The notes beneath the pieces are model-generated. The model did no database searches and was not told where the DNA came from. It saw nothing but the letters and a program-made list of their open reading frames with translations. Below, piece after piece: positions 20,246 to 33,500 of a stretch of 64,000 bases of DNA (the first letter of the stretch is position 1; the number at the start of each line of letters is the position of its first letter). The stretch is from Tridacna crocea (taxonomy: Eukaryota; Mollusca; Bivalvia; Cardiida; Cardiidae): assembly GCA_943736015.1 (NCBI GenBank), contig OX031058.1, positions 20,423,001 through 20,487,000 on the forward strand. Reading direction: 5' to 3'. A program made the position numbers and the translations under genes.

Positions 20246-23154
20246 TTTTATGCTCCCCGAAGGGCGAGCATATAGTCGTCGCTTCGTCTGTCCGTCCGTC
20301 CGTCCGAAGCCATTTCTCCACAACCCCTTGACCAAATTGGATAAAACTTCATATTTGAACTCCTTAGGGTTAGGTGCCGACATGTATTTCCCGCTTTTTC
20401 CATTTGACCCCGTATCATGGAAAAAAGGGGCTTAATGCAAAATTGCATTTTTTACTAATATCTCATTCAGTTTTTGTCAAAATTTCATGAAACTTCATGG
20501 TTATATTGTTTATGGAAAGATTCAGCATGTGCCCTTGCTATTTTTAATCTAGGCGTTTTTTAAGTTGACGATCTGTCACGGAAATAGGGGGTTTATTGCA
20601 AAATTTCAATTTTTACTAATGTCTCATTCAGTTTTGGTCAAAATTTCATTAAACTTCATGCTTATATTGTTTTTTCAAAATTTCACCATATGCTCTTGTT
20701 TCTTTATCTATGTAATTTTCAATTTGACCCTCTGTCATGGAAAAAGGGGGTTTCTTGTAAAATGCCAAGGAAAAAAGGACCTTAATGCAAAATTGCAATT
20801 TTTACCAATAACTCGTTCAGTTTTTGTCAAAATTTCGGGAAACTTCATGGTTATATCTTGTTTTACAAGTTTCAACATGTGCCCTTGTTATTTTCAATCT
20901 ATGAATTATTAATGCGCAAATGCCTCTTTCCTGGTTTCTCAATTTGAGGCTGCATCACGGAAAAAGGGGACTTCATGGAAAAAAATGTTTTTCACTTGTA
21001 TCTCCTACACCTGTGCTCAAAACTTTGTGAAATTTCAAATCTGGACTTGTTGGAACATTGCCCAGGTACCTTCCTTCCGGTTTCTCAATTTTAGGCTGCG
21101 TCACGGAAAAACGGGGCTCCATGTAAAAAATCATTTTATGTAATATTTACTACATGACTGCTCAAAATGAAATGAAATTTCGAATTTTGAATTATTATTA
21201 AAAAATGCCACAAATCACACACCAGTTGTATTTATTTCAATGATGCAATATCACGGTGGGTACACGTACACCGGATATAGCCGTCAGATTGAGTAAAAAT
21301 AACTGTGTGTTGTATGACTGCAGGTAAGAGATTTCCAAATATTTCTTAACAACAGCTTTTAATACACTATTGCCTTGTCAACCCAGATTCTAAGATGTTT
21401 AGAGTTTGTAAGGTCTACAACGAATGCTGCTTTTAGCCATGGAAAGTCTGAAAAAATTGTCAGAAAAGTCGACTGCTCACGATGGATTTCGGAGATTTCT
21501 AGAAACAATTCATCTGCAAAGCTGGTTCTTTTCACAATACAAAAATCTGAGTCGACAAATTTCTTGATTTTTTAGTCTAATTTCTTTGTATGATTGCAAT
21601 TTTGCTGTATCGGGTGAAAATTGCCAGAAAACACAAGTTATTTGTCGACAATAGTGCACCGAGGATAGCTATTGTTTTGAAAGAACTGTACGGAGGATAG
21701 TATTGTACTGTACCGGGGATAGTAGATAGTGTACCGGGGATAGTAATGTTCCATTCTATAGTGTCATGTGAACCCTATATTGATAAACCACTGAATATAT
21801 TTATGTATGCAACACTTAGATTGGTGTCTAAATTTCCTATCCTCATGTTGTAGGTTTTAGGAGGACATTACAAAAAAATTGTCTTTTCGAAGATACACAT
21901 CTATTTGTTCTTCTAATCCAGATGCATTTAAAGAGACTAGCCAAGAGCTAACCTGCTTGCGTAAATTGCAGACTAACATTATCAAGTAAAGATGCGCTAG
22001 CATATTGTACAAAGGGAATGCATGAGGCGCTCCTTGCATATGTAACAGTTGCAGGAAAGCATATTCATGGCGGTAACTTAATAGAGGCTATAAATCCTAC
22101 TGTAAAGAGATAAGCTAGGTAATACTCGCTGTACTTATACAATCCAATTCAAAGGTTTTCTGTAGGTCAGTTTATGGTTACTTTTGAAGACAGTCTCCTT
22201 GTTGCTTAGACCAAGTTACCGGTATTCACTCGATTCGACCTGTTTGCTATGACGCCGCACTAGATCGTGTACAGGATAAATATTAATAACCCGATTAAAA
22301 AAAAAAGTAGCAAGGGGGAAAATGGCTATCAAAAATACATCTATGGAAAATATGTAGCCTGTTTTTCGCTCAAAATATCTTAAAAAAAAATCAAATTATT
22401 TCAAAAAGGAAGAAATGGTTTCCCAAATACTCTTGTTTTATAGCACATCCTTGAATACACATTCTAAATAGAGACTTCAGGGAAATGAGGATTCGTGCAG
22501 GCTTTTTCAACAAACTAATCAAAAAGTGTCTCAGCTTATACCGAAGCTATTACCAAAGCCTGTAGGGGCTGGTTTTATAAATGGTCGGTGCATAGGTTAC
22601 ATGCCATCTTACCATAGCTGAATGAATCGTACCAAGTAGCGTTTTATTGAGTAAACGTTTAATTTGAAACTCAAACTAACTGTCGTCGTTTTAAAAAGTA
22701 ATCCGGTTCTGTACCCAGAATGCCCAAATCAGATAGGTGTGCATTTGATGGATGCCCCCCAGCGGAAGATAACGCGATGGATTGGTTGTCCACACTATAA
22801 ACCACAACCGATCCCTATCATGGTATAATACATGAATTCTTACCTGTGGTGCGAGCAATATTTCTTCCATTTGTAAACATTTACTCAATTACTCCACTAT
22901 ATCCGGTGTACGTGTACCCACCGTGAATATTGCCTTATGGGAAAAGAGGGCTTAAAGAGGGCTTAGTGGGCTTCTTGTCCTCTACAAGTTCGTGTTGGCT
23001 ATCTCTAAGATAGTAATTGCCTTTTCACTTCAATTTTTGGGGAGCATGAACCGGTCCTTTTAGGATGAAAGAAGTAAGTTTATATCAATTTCATATATTT
23101 TATGACAACCACTTGTTCGGCGAGCATAACCCGTCTCTGACGGCTCTTGTTTTA
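20246..23154 (+). repeat. Mollusc CTCCCCGAAGGG repeat with internal units
   Basis: Left end is ATGCTCCCCGAAGGGCGAGC followed by GTCTGTCCGTCCGTC. The body has about five diverged ~150-190 bp units with CACGGAAAAAGGGG, AATTTTTACTAAT, TCATTCAGTTTT and GTGCCCTTG blocks (20405-21200). The right end is CTGACGGCTCTTGTTTTA. It is interrupted by the transposon at 21252-22925. No coding capacity was seen. Confidence 0.7.
21252..22925. mobile_element. Non-autonomous DNA transposon with CACGGTG ends
   Basis: A perfect 29-bp terminal inverted repeat begins CACGGTGGGTACACGTACAC and ends GGATATAG (21252-21280 and 22897-22925). It is followed on each side, after 7 unmatched bases, by a second matched block ATTGAGTAAA. 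A 5-bp duplication AATAT flanks the element (21247-21251 and 22926-22930). Inside, four imperfect copies of TGTACCGGGGATAGTA-like sequence lie at about 21656-21748. No transposase is recognisable. CAC-initial ends plus 5-bp duplications are typical of Transib and RAG-like transposons, but sequence from this superfamily is not visible, so the class is only a suggestion. Confidence 0.75.
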
Positions 23155-23289
23155 ATATGGTAGGGTAGAAAACATTGCGGGAAAAGGAGAAAATGGTGGT
23201 TACCAGCATTTTCTCCTTTTCCCACAATGTTTTCAAAGGGCTTCTTTTACAGACCCATAAAAACCAAGGATTGTTTAGGAAAGGGTTAA

Positions 23290-23665
23290 TCTGCCGATAG
23301 TAAACGCCCATAAGTTGCTGCTTCAAGGCCATTGTGTAGAGTCTGATCTTGATGTACACTGTCGGCGAGAGGTCCGACAGTAGCGCTTAGCAGCTTCAGG
23401 GTTTAGTTATGAACATGACAGCTTGCCTTATTTACTTGTTTATACAAATCAACCTGTGTTTAGATCATTATTGGCGACGTATACATAATATTGTAATGCG
23501 GAATACTGATCATTTGTAAAGATTTAAAGTATCTTGGTGGATGTCAAGTGCAGAGCTGCCGTGGTGTGCTTGAGAAACAAGAAATCAGTGTACAAAATAA
23601 GTTCAGAGCGGCTTCTCAGTAATTGAAAGTGGATGTAACTTGTATTTTTATGTAATGTAACGTTT
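23290..23665. other. Gene-free interval
   Basis: No exon or named repeat. A GACAGTAGCGC and an AT-rich stretch precede the next hairpin element. Confidence 0.3.
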
Positions 23666-23885
23666 TTAACTCTATAAATGACAAATTTTAGTCTAGTCTA
23701 ACTTGAAAGCATTTGCAGACGACACAATTAACGTGACTCAAAAATTGAAATCTGTTCTGGTAGGGTGGAAAACATTGTGGGAAAAGGAAAAATGCTGGTT
23801 ACCAGCATTTTCTCCTTTTCCCATGATGTCTTCAACAGTCGTCTATAGGTTCGTGAAAACAAGGCATTGTTTGGGAAAGGGTTAA
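23666..23885. mobile_element. TTAA hairpin MITE (type A) upstream of GT92 exon 1
   Basis: TTAACTCTATAAATGACAAA to GGGAAAGGGTTAA with a palindrome at about 23765-23825. It ends 157 bp before the GT92 copy B start codon, so it sits in the likely promoter or 5' UTR. Confidence 0.85.
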
Positions 23886-24042
23886 AAGTTTCAAACACCA
23901 GATTATGTCGGGTATTTTAGTAATGTCAGTTTTGTTATCATTCCTTTGAAGGTTTGACATCTGTTACCAAGGTATTTTTACATATTTTGTTCCCATAGAG
24001 TAACGTTAAAAGTTCCAAGATAATATTTTCATTCAATACGCG

Positions 24043-24521
24043 ATGAACATGGCAGGTTTCATTAACTCGGTCCAGCAAAGAGTTAATTTGAAATTAATGC
24101 TAACATTTTATGTGTTCATATTACTTTTTTTGGTATTTCAACTTCTGACAATGCTGGGATTAAACGTAATACATTTGTCATCCAACAAACCCCAAATGAA
24201 CACGTCAATTAAAGTGGTTCAAGTGCTTAAAAACGATGTGCAAGGGCAAGGCCGCATTGTCAGTGAATGCTTGCTAGAAGCATTTCCGGCAGAACGTTTG
24301 CAGCCACAAACTTGGCAGAAAGTAGGTCCATCAAATGAGACGCTGGTGTTTTCAGCTTATCACGATGAATATAATGCAGGGTTGATACAAATAGTTGGAT
24401 TAAGTCAAAGATACCCAAAGGCCATCTTTTGTCAGTTATGGTACAAACAGGATGGGACAACAGATATCTGGATGAACACCTCGACCGCCAAAATAGAGAA
24501 ACTGCGTTCTAGCCGATTCAA
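24043..24521 (+). CDS. GT92 copy B, exon 1
   Basis: Encodes the cytosolic tail, transmembrane anchor and stem (159 complete codons plus two bases). Donor GTAAGC at 24522. A second in-frame ATG lies two codons after the first. Reading through the donor gives an immediate stop, TAA at 24523-24525. Confidence 0.85.
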
Positions 24522-27500
24522 GTAAGCGCTTGCTTTGAATATCTCTTTCCTTTCATATTTGATTAGTCTGCTTAATTTCCAGTCTGAAGATTTTCTCGGC
24601 TAGATTTATGTGGGAAAGTATCCAGTGGCTTTGCAAGATTTTGTTACGAGTGGATTCATTCCTGTCTCAAAGTAGAACAGTTGAGTCGGCGATGTTGAAG
24701 TAGGGAAGCAGTCATTGGCCAGGAAAGAATGTTGTGGAGAGCACAGGTAACATAAAGTATGGATAGGGGGACTGGCTGATGCGATATAACTGAAATAATG
24801 TAGAAAACAGTTTTAAGGTAGTAGACCCCTAATACCTCCAGTGCTGCATGGCATAAAGTTTTCGTGATAGTTGACTAATACCGATTTATACATGTATAAT
24901 ACTTGTGCACATTTTTAACCGACCAGAAATTTCTTTATGCCTATCTTATGCCTTAATTATCTGTAAATACTTTTGTTGGTTTTCCAGAAAAGGGAGGTAA
25001 TTATTATATCTCTTTGTGGTTTTAGATTTATAAATGATAATCCTAGAAAAGACAAAAAGGGAAAGGTGGCTTGGTTAAAGCAATACAATAACACTCTTTT
25101 TTTAATCATAGCAAATTTTGTAGGATACTATTATTGTGGAAATAGCTGTTTTCTATTGGGGTTCTACTACTTTAAATATAAAAAAAATCGTGAAACGAAC
25201 AATTTCTTTGCATTTAGGCCTACTTGTATAAAACACTCCAAGAATACATAGATAGGTTAATCGGTCAATTTGTCACGTCGAAAATAAGTTCGATGTATAG
25301 CCTACGACTTGGACAAACTTTACAAGAGTAGGCTATTGCTCTCTTCATTTAACTTAATCCTGACCTATGTGCTGAATGTTTAAGTACATGTAGGCATATA
25401 AATAGAATTCCGACTAATATTCGAAAAGTTGTGTACATGGGAATGTACAGGTAAGAAATGTAATTCGCGTATACCACAGGAAAAATTGCCGGAGCCACTC
25501 GGGGAAATATGATGAAGGAAGCTCCGTGCGATGGGGGTCCCTATAAAGTAAGAAACGGAACCGAAACGAAACGCAGTGAAACGCAGTGAAACGAAACGCA
25601 ACGCAACGAAACGGACTGAAACGCAACGAAACGAAACGCAACGAAATGGAACGAAACGCAACGAAACGGGACGAAATAAAACGAAATAGAACGAAACGGA
25701 ATAGAACGAGAACGAAACGGAACGAAACGAAACGGAGTGCTATTTTTGGTACAAAATCAAGCAGAAGAAAAACCTAATTTGTTTTTGTAGATAACCCTAC
25801 TTTTGATTGCCGAAAGTGTTACAAAGTAAGACTTAAAATCTTGACGGCGCACTATGAACATGATACTTTGGTGAATTCTGACATTTTAAATGAAGACATT
25901 TTATTTCATTGTTGGTTTGAGTGAACTTAGACTATTGTTTACTTTGTTACGACATAAATCTCCAATAAAATGTTCATCATGTTTTCGGCCATCTTCGCGA
26001 GCCAAGGTTACGATCACTACGTGGATCTTACCTTGGCTGATTGAGCCCGATTTCGAGATTCCTGCGATGCGCCCTCTATTTCTCCCTTTACATCATATTT
26101 CTAAAAGCCAATGAAATATCGGTTTACAAACCGCTTACGAATATACATGAAAGCGATAAGCAGACATCCACGTGGGTTTCCATGTTTACCTTCTATTCGA
26201 AAGGTAGCGATCTTATTCTATTTCTATCAAAGATGAAATGCTACGAGCGATTTCATTCGTTGCAGTTAGAGCTGGCTGCATCCAGTGAAAAAGCGTATTG
26301 GGGGAAATGTAAAAATCAACCTCGATCCGCTAAGGGTAGAGTAGCGTAGTGAATCGTCAGCCTTGGCTTTCGAAGATGGTTTTTGGCAGCCATCAGTATT
26401 GCAAATACGTCGCAGTCTGGTTGATATTTTGTTTATTGTTTCCATAAATGCTGTGATTAAAAATTCATGTTCAAATACAGGAAGGTTGAATGCACTGATA
26501 ACAGATTATGAATGATTGATTTTGTATGGCGTTAAACGCTGATTTTAACATAATTTCAATTATAAAGCGGCTGCCAGTGCTGGTCTATCGGTGCTTTCCT
26601 GGAATTTCTTACACAAGTTTTCAACATAACAGTGTTTACAACCCATTTTTCTGCTTTTCTACATAACTCTCGCCGACACAACGGCCTTCGACGAAAGAGG
26701 AATGAATCTTGCTGCAATGACTATCATCAATCCTCGAAAAGAAATTGGCAGAGTAGAGAATCGAACCAGCGATTATCTGTTCTCAAGTCCTGTACATTAC
26801 TGACTGAGCTACCGAGGCCTTTTGATAACACCTACTGCCGGTAATGAAACCGGTTTGGATTCTTACAAGAAAGTTTAGAAAAATAATCCATTTTATATCA
26901 GGCGAATTAGAATGCCGGTTTTTAGTCTTTATTTAAATTTTGTACATTTGTGCAGATATCACCTTTCTTCATGCACCGTCTGTTTTTTCAATCACTTTGA
27001 TTTATATCCCAAAATAGCAGCATCGAAGACCTTATGTCACTGAACATGGCTAATTATATTGAAATTCTTCTTTTTTTCGCATAAAATAGACATGCATTAA
27101 AAATTGTCGGGACCGGGACAGACGATTTTGATTGATTGACTGATTCTAGATTGAACGCCGCTTTCAACAATTTTTCAGTTATATCACGACAAGAGCTCAC
27201 AGATTCATGTATTGTGAGTTCCACCAGTACTTGGCCAGGGTTCTGAATGATCTTGCCTAAGGATACTCCCACAAAAAAACAGTGGATCCAGAGAGGATTG
27301 AGCCCAAAGCCTCCAGGTCACGAGTCCTACACTTTACTACTGAGCCACTCAGGACCCTGGAAAATGTTAGGTTTGAAATTATTTTTTCCAAGAGAAATTA
27401 TGTCTGTGGCTTATGTACCAATTCATTTTAATGTTTCTGGATACATCAAAAGTTTTATGCACTATTTTTCCCTTTCAGTCACTGTTTGAAACCTTCCAGT

Positions 27501-30500
27501 TTGCTCTGTCCTAGTTCATTTTAAACAAGCAAATTCGTTGAAATGATATCCCCCGCCGAAAAAGACCTTTTTTGATACAAACGTAGAAGAGGTGTTGTGT
27601 TTTGCATGTACATGTGGCCTTTTTGTTATTGGTCCATGATGAAATTATACATTAAGCTCCCTTGTTCCATGGCACAGGATTTCATTTAAAAAATATAAAA
27701 GAGGTCCACAACAGGATTATACATTAAGTACCCTTTTTGCAGAACTCGGCATTTCATAAAATGAAAAAAAATAAAGGAAATATACATAAACCCCCCTTTT
27801 TCCATGACATGTCATATACAATGACATGTCATGGAAAAAAAGGTGTTTTATGTACATTTCCTTCATTTGTTTTCATTTCAGGACTTCATATTATATGGGG
27901 AAAAAAATGTATCAATGTACTATCCAATGGAAAACATGCATGAAGTTTCATCAATTTCTGTCAAGTCCAACTTATATATTAACTAATCTCTTCGTTAATG
28001 GTAATGATAGAGAGTGGTAGATTACATTCAATTTATTCTGTTGGAGTGAAATATCAACAGTCTCTTTTCTTTCTTTCAGAACAACATAAGTGCTGGAATG
28101 CTTCTGTTGGTGTAAGCCTCTAGGAGGTTTTCTTTCACCCCACCAGTGTACAATGCTAAGATCCTTTTGGCTTCTTTTGACCATAATGAGCCCCTGCTGA
28201 TCAAAGAAAGGTAAAATTGTTTGATAAATTCATTTTCATAGAAAAGAATAGACTAAGGTCATCAATGTGGCTGGTTAGCTGGTAGAAATGCTTTCATTTT
28301 GTTACAGCATTAAACCCATTATCAATGATTCTAAGTTTGAATAGTGTATTTTAAATAAAAGTTTCTACATAGAATTTGTTCCAGGATCAGATCTTTGAGA
28401 TGTTGATTTACAAATGAAATTCCTAGCCAAATGTTCAAGGTTTTAAACAGCATCATTATTTGGGTCTCTAACTGACATGTACATTATATATCCAGATTAT
28501 CAGCAGTTTTTGAGGATCTAACTTTTTAGGTTCAACTACATACCTCTACCACACAATCAAGAGGCTTAACAATCCTAACAGAAAAATGAAAACATGGTTG
28601 GAAAAGAAATACAAGCTAAAAACAAGCATTGTCTCCATCTCATGTGATGTTTTTTTTATTTAATTTTTCTTAGATAAATTTCATTCTTGAGTTATCTGCA
28701 GTTGCTTTCCTTTTCCTAGTGGGTATTATCTTTTTCATTTTGTTATAGGTCAATCACTTACATGTACATAGATTACTGTACTATTTTGTTTTTAAATAGA
28801 CCTTTTGATGATTGACAATAGAAAGAGACAGAGGTGCACAGCCCACACCTGCAAGACACTTAGAAACTTTGTCTCAAATACCACATCTACAACAACAGGA
28901 AATGAGACTGCTCTTTGGAAAATTGAAGATACAGTGAGGATGAAGAGGACGTTTTTAATGAAGCCTGTGACCCAGGAATATTTTCTCCCATTGTTTGTCA
29001 ATATCTATTCAGTTCTCTTCCATGGAAAGATATAGAGAGTTTAAAAAACTGGATTTTTATTTCCTGCAATCAGTCTATAAAACCATGAAACAAATTTACA
29101 GCAAAAAACATTGATAACATTTTTTATGAAATATTAATAATCAGCAGCTTTATTTCATAAATAAAAGCAAAGGCATTTTGACAAAAGGAGTTGTTCATTA
29201 TGTGTAATTTGTCCTTTTACCACAATGCTTTTGAAAATACACGTGGTTTAATATCCAAGTGTATTAGGCATAAATCCAGTTTCACTTGTTTGGATACTGG
29301 ATAGAGGATATACATGCTCATCTCTTATGGCCCATGAAAGCATGAAAACCACACAAGAACCTGCCAAGTGAACAAAGGCCAAATTTCAGGATGGCCATAG
29401 TTGTAAAGATAGCAAGTTCATATTGTGATCTCAACACAAAGCAGTTCCATAGATATTTAGGATAAACATGGACAACTTCTGCCAAAAATATGCATGTTTT
29501 TCAGCAAACTAAAATGAGCATTTGTTATGGACGTTACTACAATTGATTGGCCTAGTGAATCCTCATATGGTAGTAATGTTCCAAACCAGATACATACGTG
29601 TACTTGTGTTATAAAATGGTTTTCTGTGTAGGTATTCAACTTCTTATTCTGGCTTCCTTTGCATCAAATATGTTGGAAGAACAACTCTACTTGTATGGTT
29701 AACCTGTAAAATTAATGCTAAGAGGGCCTCTCTGCTTCTGAGTTTCAAAAGGAATTCTTTCACTGTATTGATTTTTGACAAAAAGGGTAACTCTTTGTGA
29801 ACTTGAAATTATGTAGAATCTGATCTGACAACATATTGTTGGGCATCAGAATTTGGTATTAATTATTTATTTTATGTCTTCAAGTTACATTTTATGGATT
29901 TAGATATAAACTCTCTCAACTTACAAGTGAAATGTCATTTTTTTTTTTTTGTTTTCAAATTGGTCTGTGGCAAGAATTGGTCCAAATCCATGCTTGTTAC
30001 CGTGCCTCATTATTTGCATTAGCATCAAAGATTGATTTTTGTCAAGCCCTATAAAGCAAGGGTGGAAAGCTTTTGATATAAGATGAGCAAAAAAAGCGGA
30101 GAAATGTCTATAAAGCTTATTTTTAAATCCTTTTATTCAAACTTGAAAAGTAACAAACCTAATCAATTAACTTCTTATTAAACAATCATGAGTTTTAAAG
30201 ACCACCAGGAAAAAATCTTTTGAAAATGATGTGGACAAAAGCAAAAATGCTGGTAATGAGCTCTTTTCCATTTATGTTTTCTATCCTTTCTAAGACAAAT
30301 GCCATCATTGTAGTTTTACTTGATTTGTTATCTGCAACTATTTTCATTTTTGATTTTCTGGTACAGGGGGATGTGATATTTTTTTTATTTTTTTATTGGA
30401 CAATTTTAGAATTTTGTCATCTGATAAAGAATCGATTAAACGCAAAGTTCCTTACTGCATAGATTATAGAAGTTAAAAACTCATTAAAAGAATGCATGTG

Positions 30501-33500
30501 AAAATTAAAACATCAGTATGAATATTTTGTTCCCTGTTTTGTGAATAAATTGTTTAAATGGTATTAAACACAGTTTTCAACATTGTTTCAGTTATTGATC
30601 TACTGCCACAGCCAGACCCCATTTTGCTTTTCTTTTTTTACCATTTACGTCATAATCTTCAAAACAATGATCACGCGATACAGAGGAATGAATCCTATCT
30701 GAATGACGATCATTAATCCTGAAAAACCCAAAAGACAGGTATTTGACCAGCAACCTATTTGCAGGCATAAAGCTGCCCTCATTTTAAATCTGCAATGAAA
30801 TTCAAGCTTTCAGATTGGGTTTAATTTTGTAGTAAATAAATAGTAAGTTATAGTGATGTGATTTCTTCTCTATTCAGATGAAGTCTTACTCCAACTAATG
30901 CATCACGTAGATCCTATAACGTATTCTCTACTACAAAGCTCTCATTCGTTGACTCGACATATATCCTTATAAACTCTGACTTCAATATCGCCCGTAGAAC
31001 AAGATCTACTCCTTTCCCTATTGGACTGAAAATGAAATTAAGTATGCTGTATGTAAGCAAAGTAAACAGACAAAAAGCAATTTTGACTGATTTCAATTTG
31101 GGAAAAAATAAGCTTTATGAGATGTGTACAATGAATACGCATTTACGATATATCAGGGATGATACACAAATTCCCCAATGGAACCCCCATGTCGTCGAAA
31201 GATTGACGCACCTTTCGGTAACGGACAAGTTCGGTAAATTAGACTCGTGCAGTAAATCTATTATTGGATATTTAGGTTACAGGGTAAAATTTACGTAGTG
31301 TTAACGTGACGTATTCCACACCCAATACTTGACTCTGATTTTGTTCAATAATATTATTTCTCACTCTCTAAATTTGTCATTTCAATTGGTTTTGAGGTAT
31401 AACATTTTTGTTATATTGCTCCTTCCATGTTGAGTGAATTGAAATTAGTGATGTTTTTTTTTTTATCACCATAACATTTTTTCGATTTTCAACCACAGTT
31501 GATGAACTGAATACTAATTACACAGTCCTATTCTTGTTCCCTTAGACACCAAGAAATAAAATGTTTTCGGCCATTTTAGGGACATTAGAGTTAACAGTTT
31601 CTTCCGGAAATAAACTGCCATATTTCTAAACAAACCCTTGAATTATAGAGTTACTTTTGTTGCATGCCACCGCTGGTGATAAAGATTAAATAGAACAAAG
31701 TACACAAATTAATCTTTTACCTATTCTGACTGCTTTTCTGAGACATTCTGAGCAAGGTCAACATTGCAATCGCTTATATGAAGGTTCTATTTGTATAGTG
31801 AAAACAGCAGTTGGATTTATGTGGCTCTTCAAGGTTAAAACTTAAAAGTTATAAATGATCAACTTGAGAGCAGAAATTCACGTGAAAGTATACTGGTAAA
31901 AAAATTGCCACAAATGAAGAAATTAAGTGAGAGATAGAGGGAAAACCTTGACAAAAACTGTGTTGCATGTCTTGTAACTGTCATTTTGTACATTTGAACC
32001 TGTATAATAAGATAAAATGTATGTTCTGTCCCTTTCCTCTTTCCTACTATTTTTCAAATCTGGTTGGTGCAAGACGCCGTCGCCAGCAGATTATAATGCG
32101 CTAATAAATATATCACAGACTTCATTTGGTAAATAATCATATGGCTCCTGTTCATACTTACAAAGCTGAAAAGATGTATGGACGCATTTCTTTATCAATA
32201 ATCTATTTTCACCCCCCCCCCCCCATTACACGAAGGATAAAGAATTTTTCTACTAATCTGCTTTTCACAGCTTGTTACATGACATTTTGTTGAATCCTCA
32301 GTAAACCAGCCGCATCGTATAATCAAAACATGTTAACACACGTAAAATCTAAAATTACCAAATTAAGAAAAATGAATTGGCATTTATATATCCACAGCAA
32401 GATTTTTCTAACAGGCAGATCTCTCACAATAGCTTGAATTACTGTTTATGAAATCACAGAAAGTGTGGCACAGGTTAAAATCATTTGATTCAAGAGGGTA
32501 TAAAGGTTTTAAAATTAATTATCTTTTTTTTAATCAGAATAGGTATAGAAGTAAGACCTCAAACTCCTCTGCATAATATCTGGTGTCTTAGCAGACACAG
32601 AGACAGTGCAGCCTAATCCTGGATCTCCCGCAGTTGATGTAACTTGAGAGTTTTTAATAGTTCTTAAAAGAGTGAGGGTTACACACTGTATACCAAGCTT
32701 TTGGGGGAAAATAAAGCTAAAATGAGATGTGGTGGACAAAAATTATTAATTCCGGGTACTACTAGTATTTAGCATACCAATTGAGCAGCAACATAAAAAA
32801 ATGTGCCTTAAAATGTGTTGAAATAAAAAAGACCAAATAGCTTCACAAATCGATTTTAAGTATCGGATATTTAAAAAAAACGTCAAAGTGTATCAACCAT
32901 GAATAATTACTATGTTACCAAGTCATAGATTTACTATGGAAGTCCAATTTACTGAACCTGTCTGTTACCGAAATATCCGTCATCGTCTGCATCTCTCTCG
33001 GAAATCGTGCCCATGAAAACAATGAGTGACTTCGTACATAAGGTTGCTAGTTTCTTTTTAGTTTATCCATTTTGTTAGTTCTTAACTTGTTTTATTGACA
33101 TTGATTGCTGTAAATCATTAAACAGTTGAAAAATGTAACGAGGAATCCAGCGTCCTTAGCAACTTATATCGATCGTTGCAACTTCTAGCGCATGCCCATA
33201 GGCTGTCTATTACTGCAGACGAATATACACGAAGCAGTGTCGGAAATTAATGATGTTGAGATGACCATCACACATTTAGAAGATTTTTACACTTGTATAA
33301 ATCTTCTCATTACTGGTGACTAAGTGAAGAGTTCTAATATTGTATATACTTTCGTAATACATCAGTTTGGCGGGGTAAAATACAATTGAATTTTGAGCAA
33401 CAATATAGCTTTAAGAAAAGGATAAAATGTTCATTACCAGCATTTTCTCTCTTTACTACAATGCCTTAAGATTTAACGCCCTTTACAACATTAGTTGTAT

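Larger units (their letters stand above)
20159..23289. mobile_element. TTAA hairpin MITE (type A) split by nested insertions
   Basis: The left half (TTAACCCTTTCCCAAACAGC, 20159 to about 20245) and the right half (GGTAGGGTAGAAAACATTGC, about 23155-23289, ending GAAAGGGTTAA) are parts of one element. Between them lie a mollusc repeat and, within that, a separate DNA transposon (21252-22925). The hairpin centre, with GGTGGTTACCAGCATTTTC, is in the right half. Confidence 0.85.

Noticed and set aside
25586-25777. Lys/Arg/Asn/Thr-rich open frames over the pentamer satellite
   Set aside because: The frames are created by the CGAAA repeat, which lacks stops; it is not a gene.
28805-29035. Open frame in the GT92 intron
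   Set aside because: No motif, no splice sites that link it, and residue composition is not distinctive.
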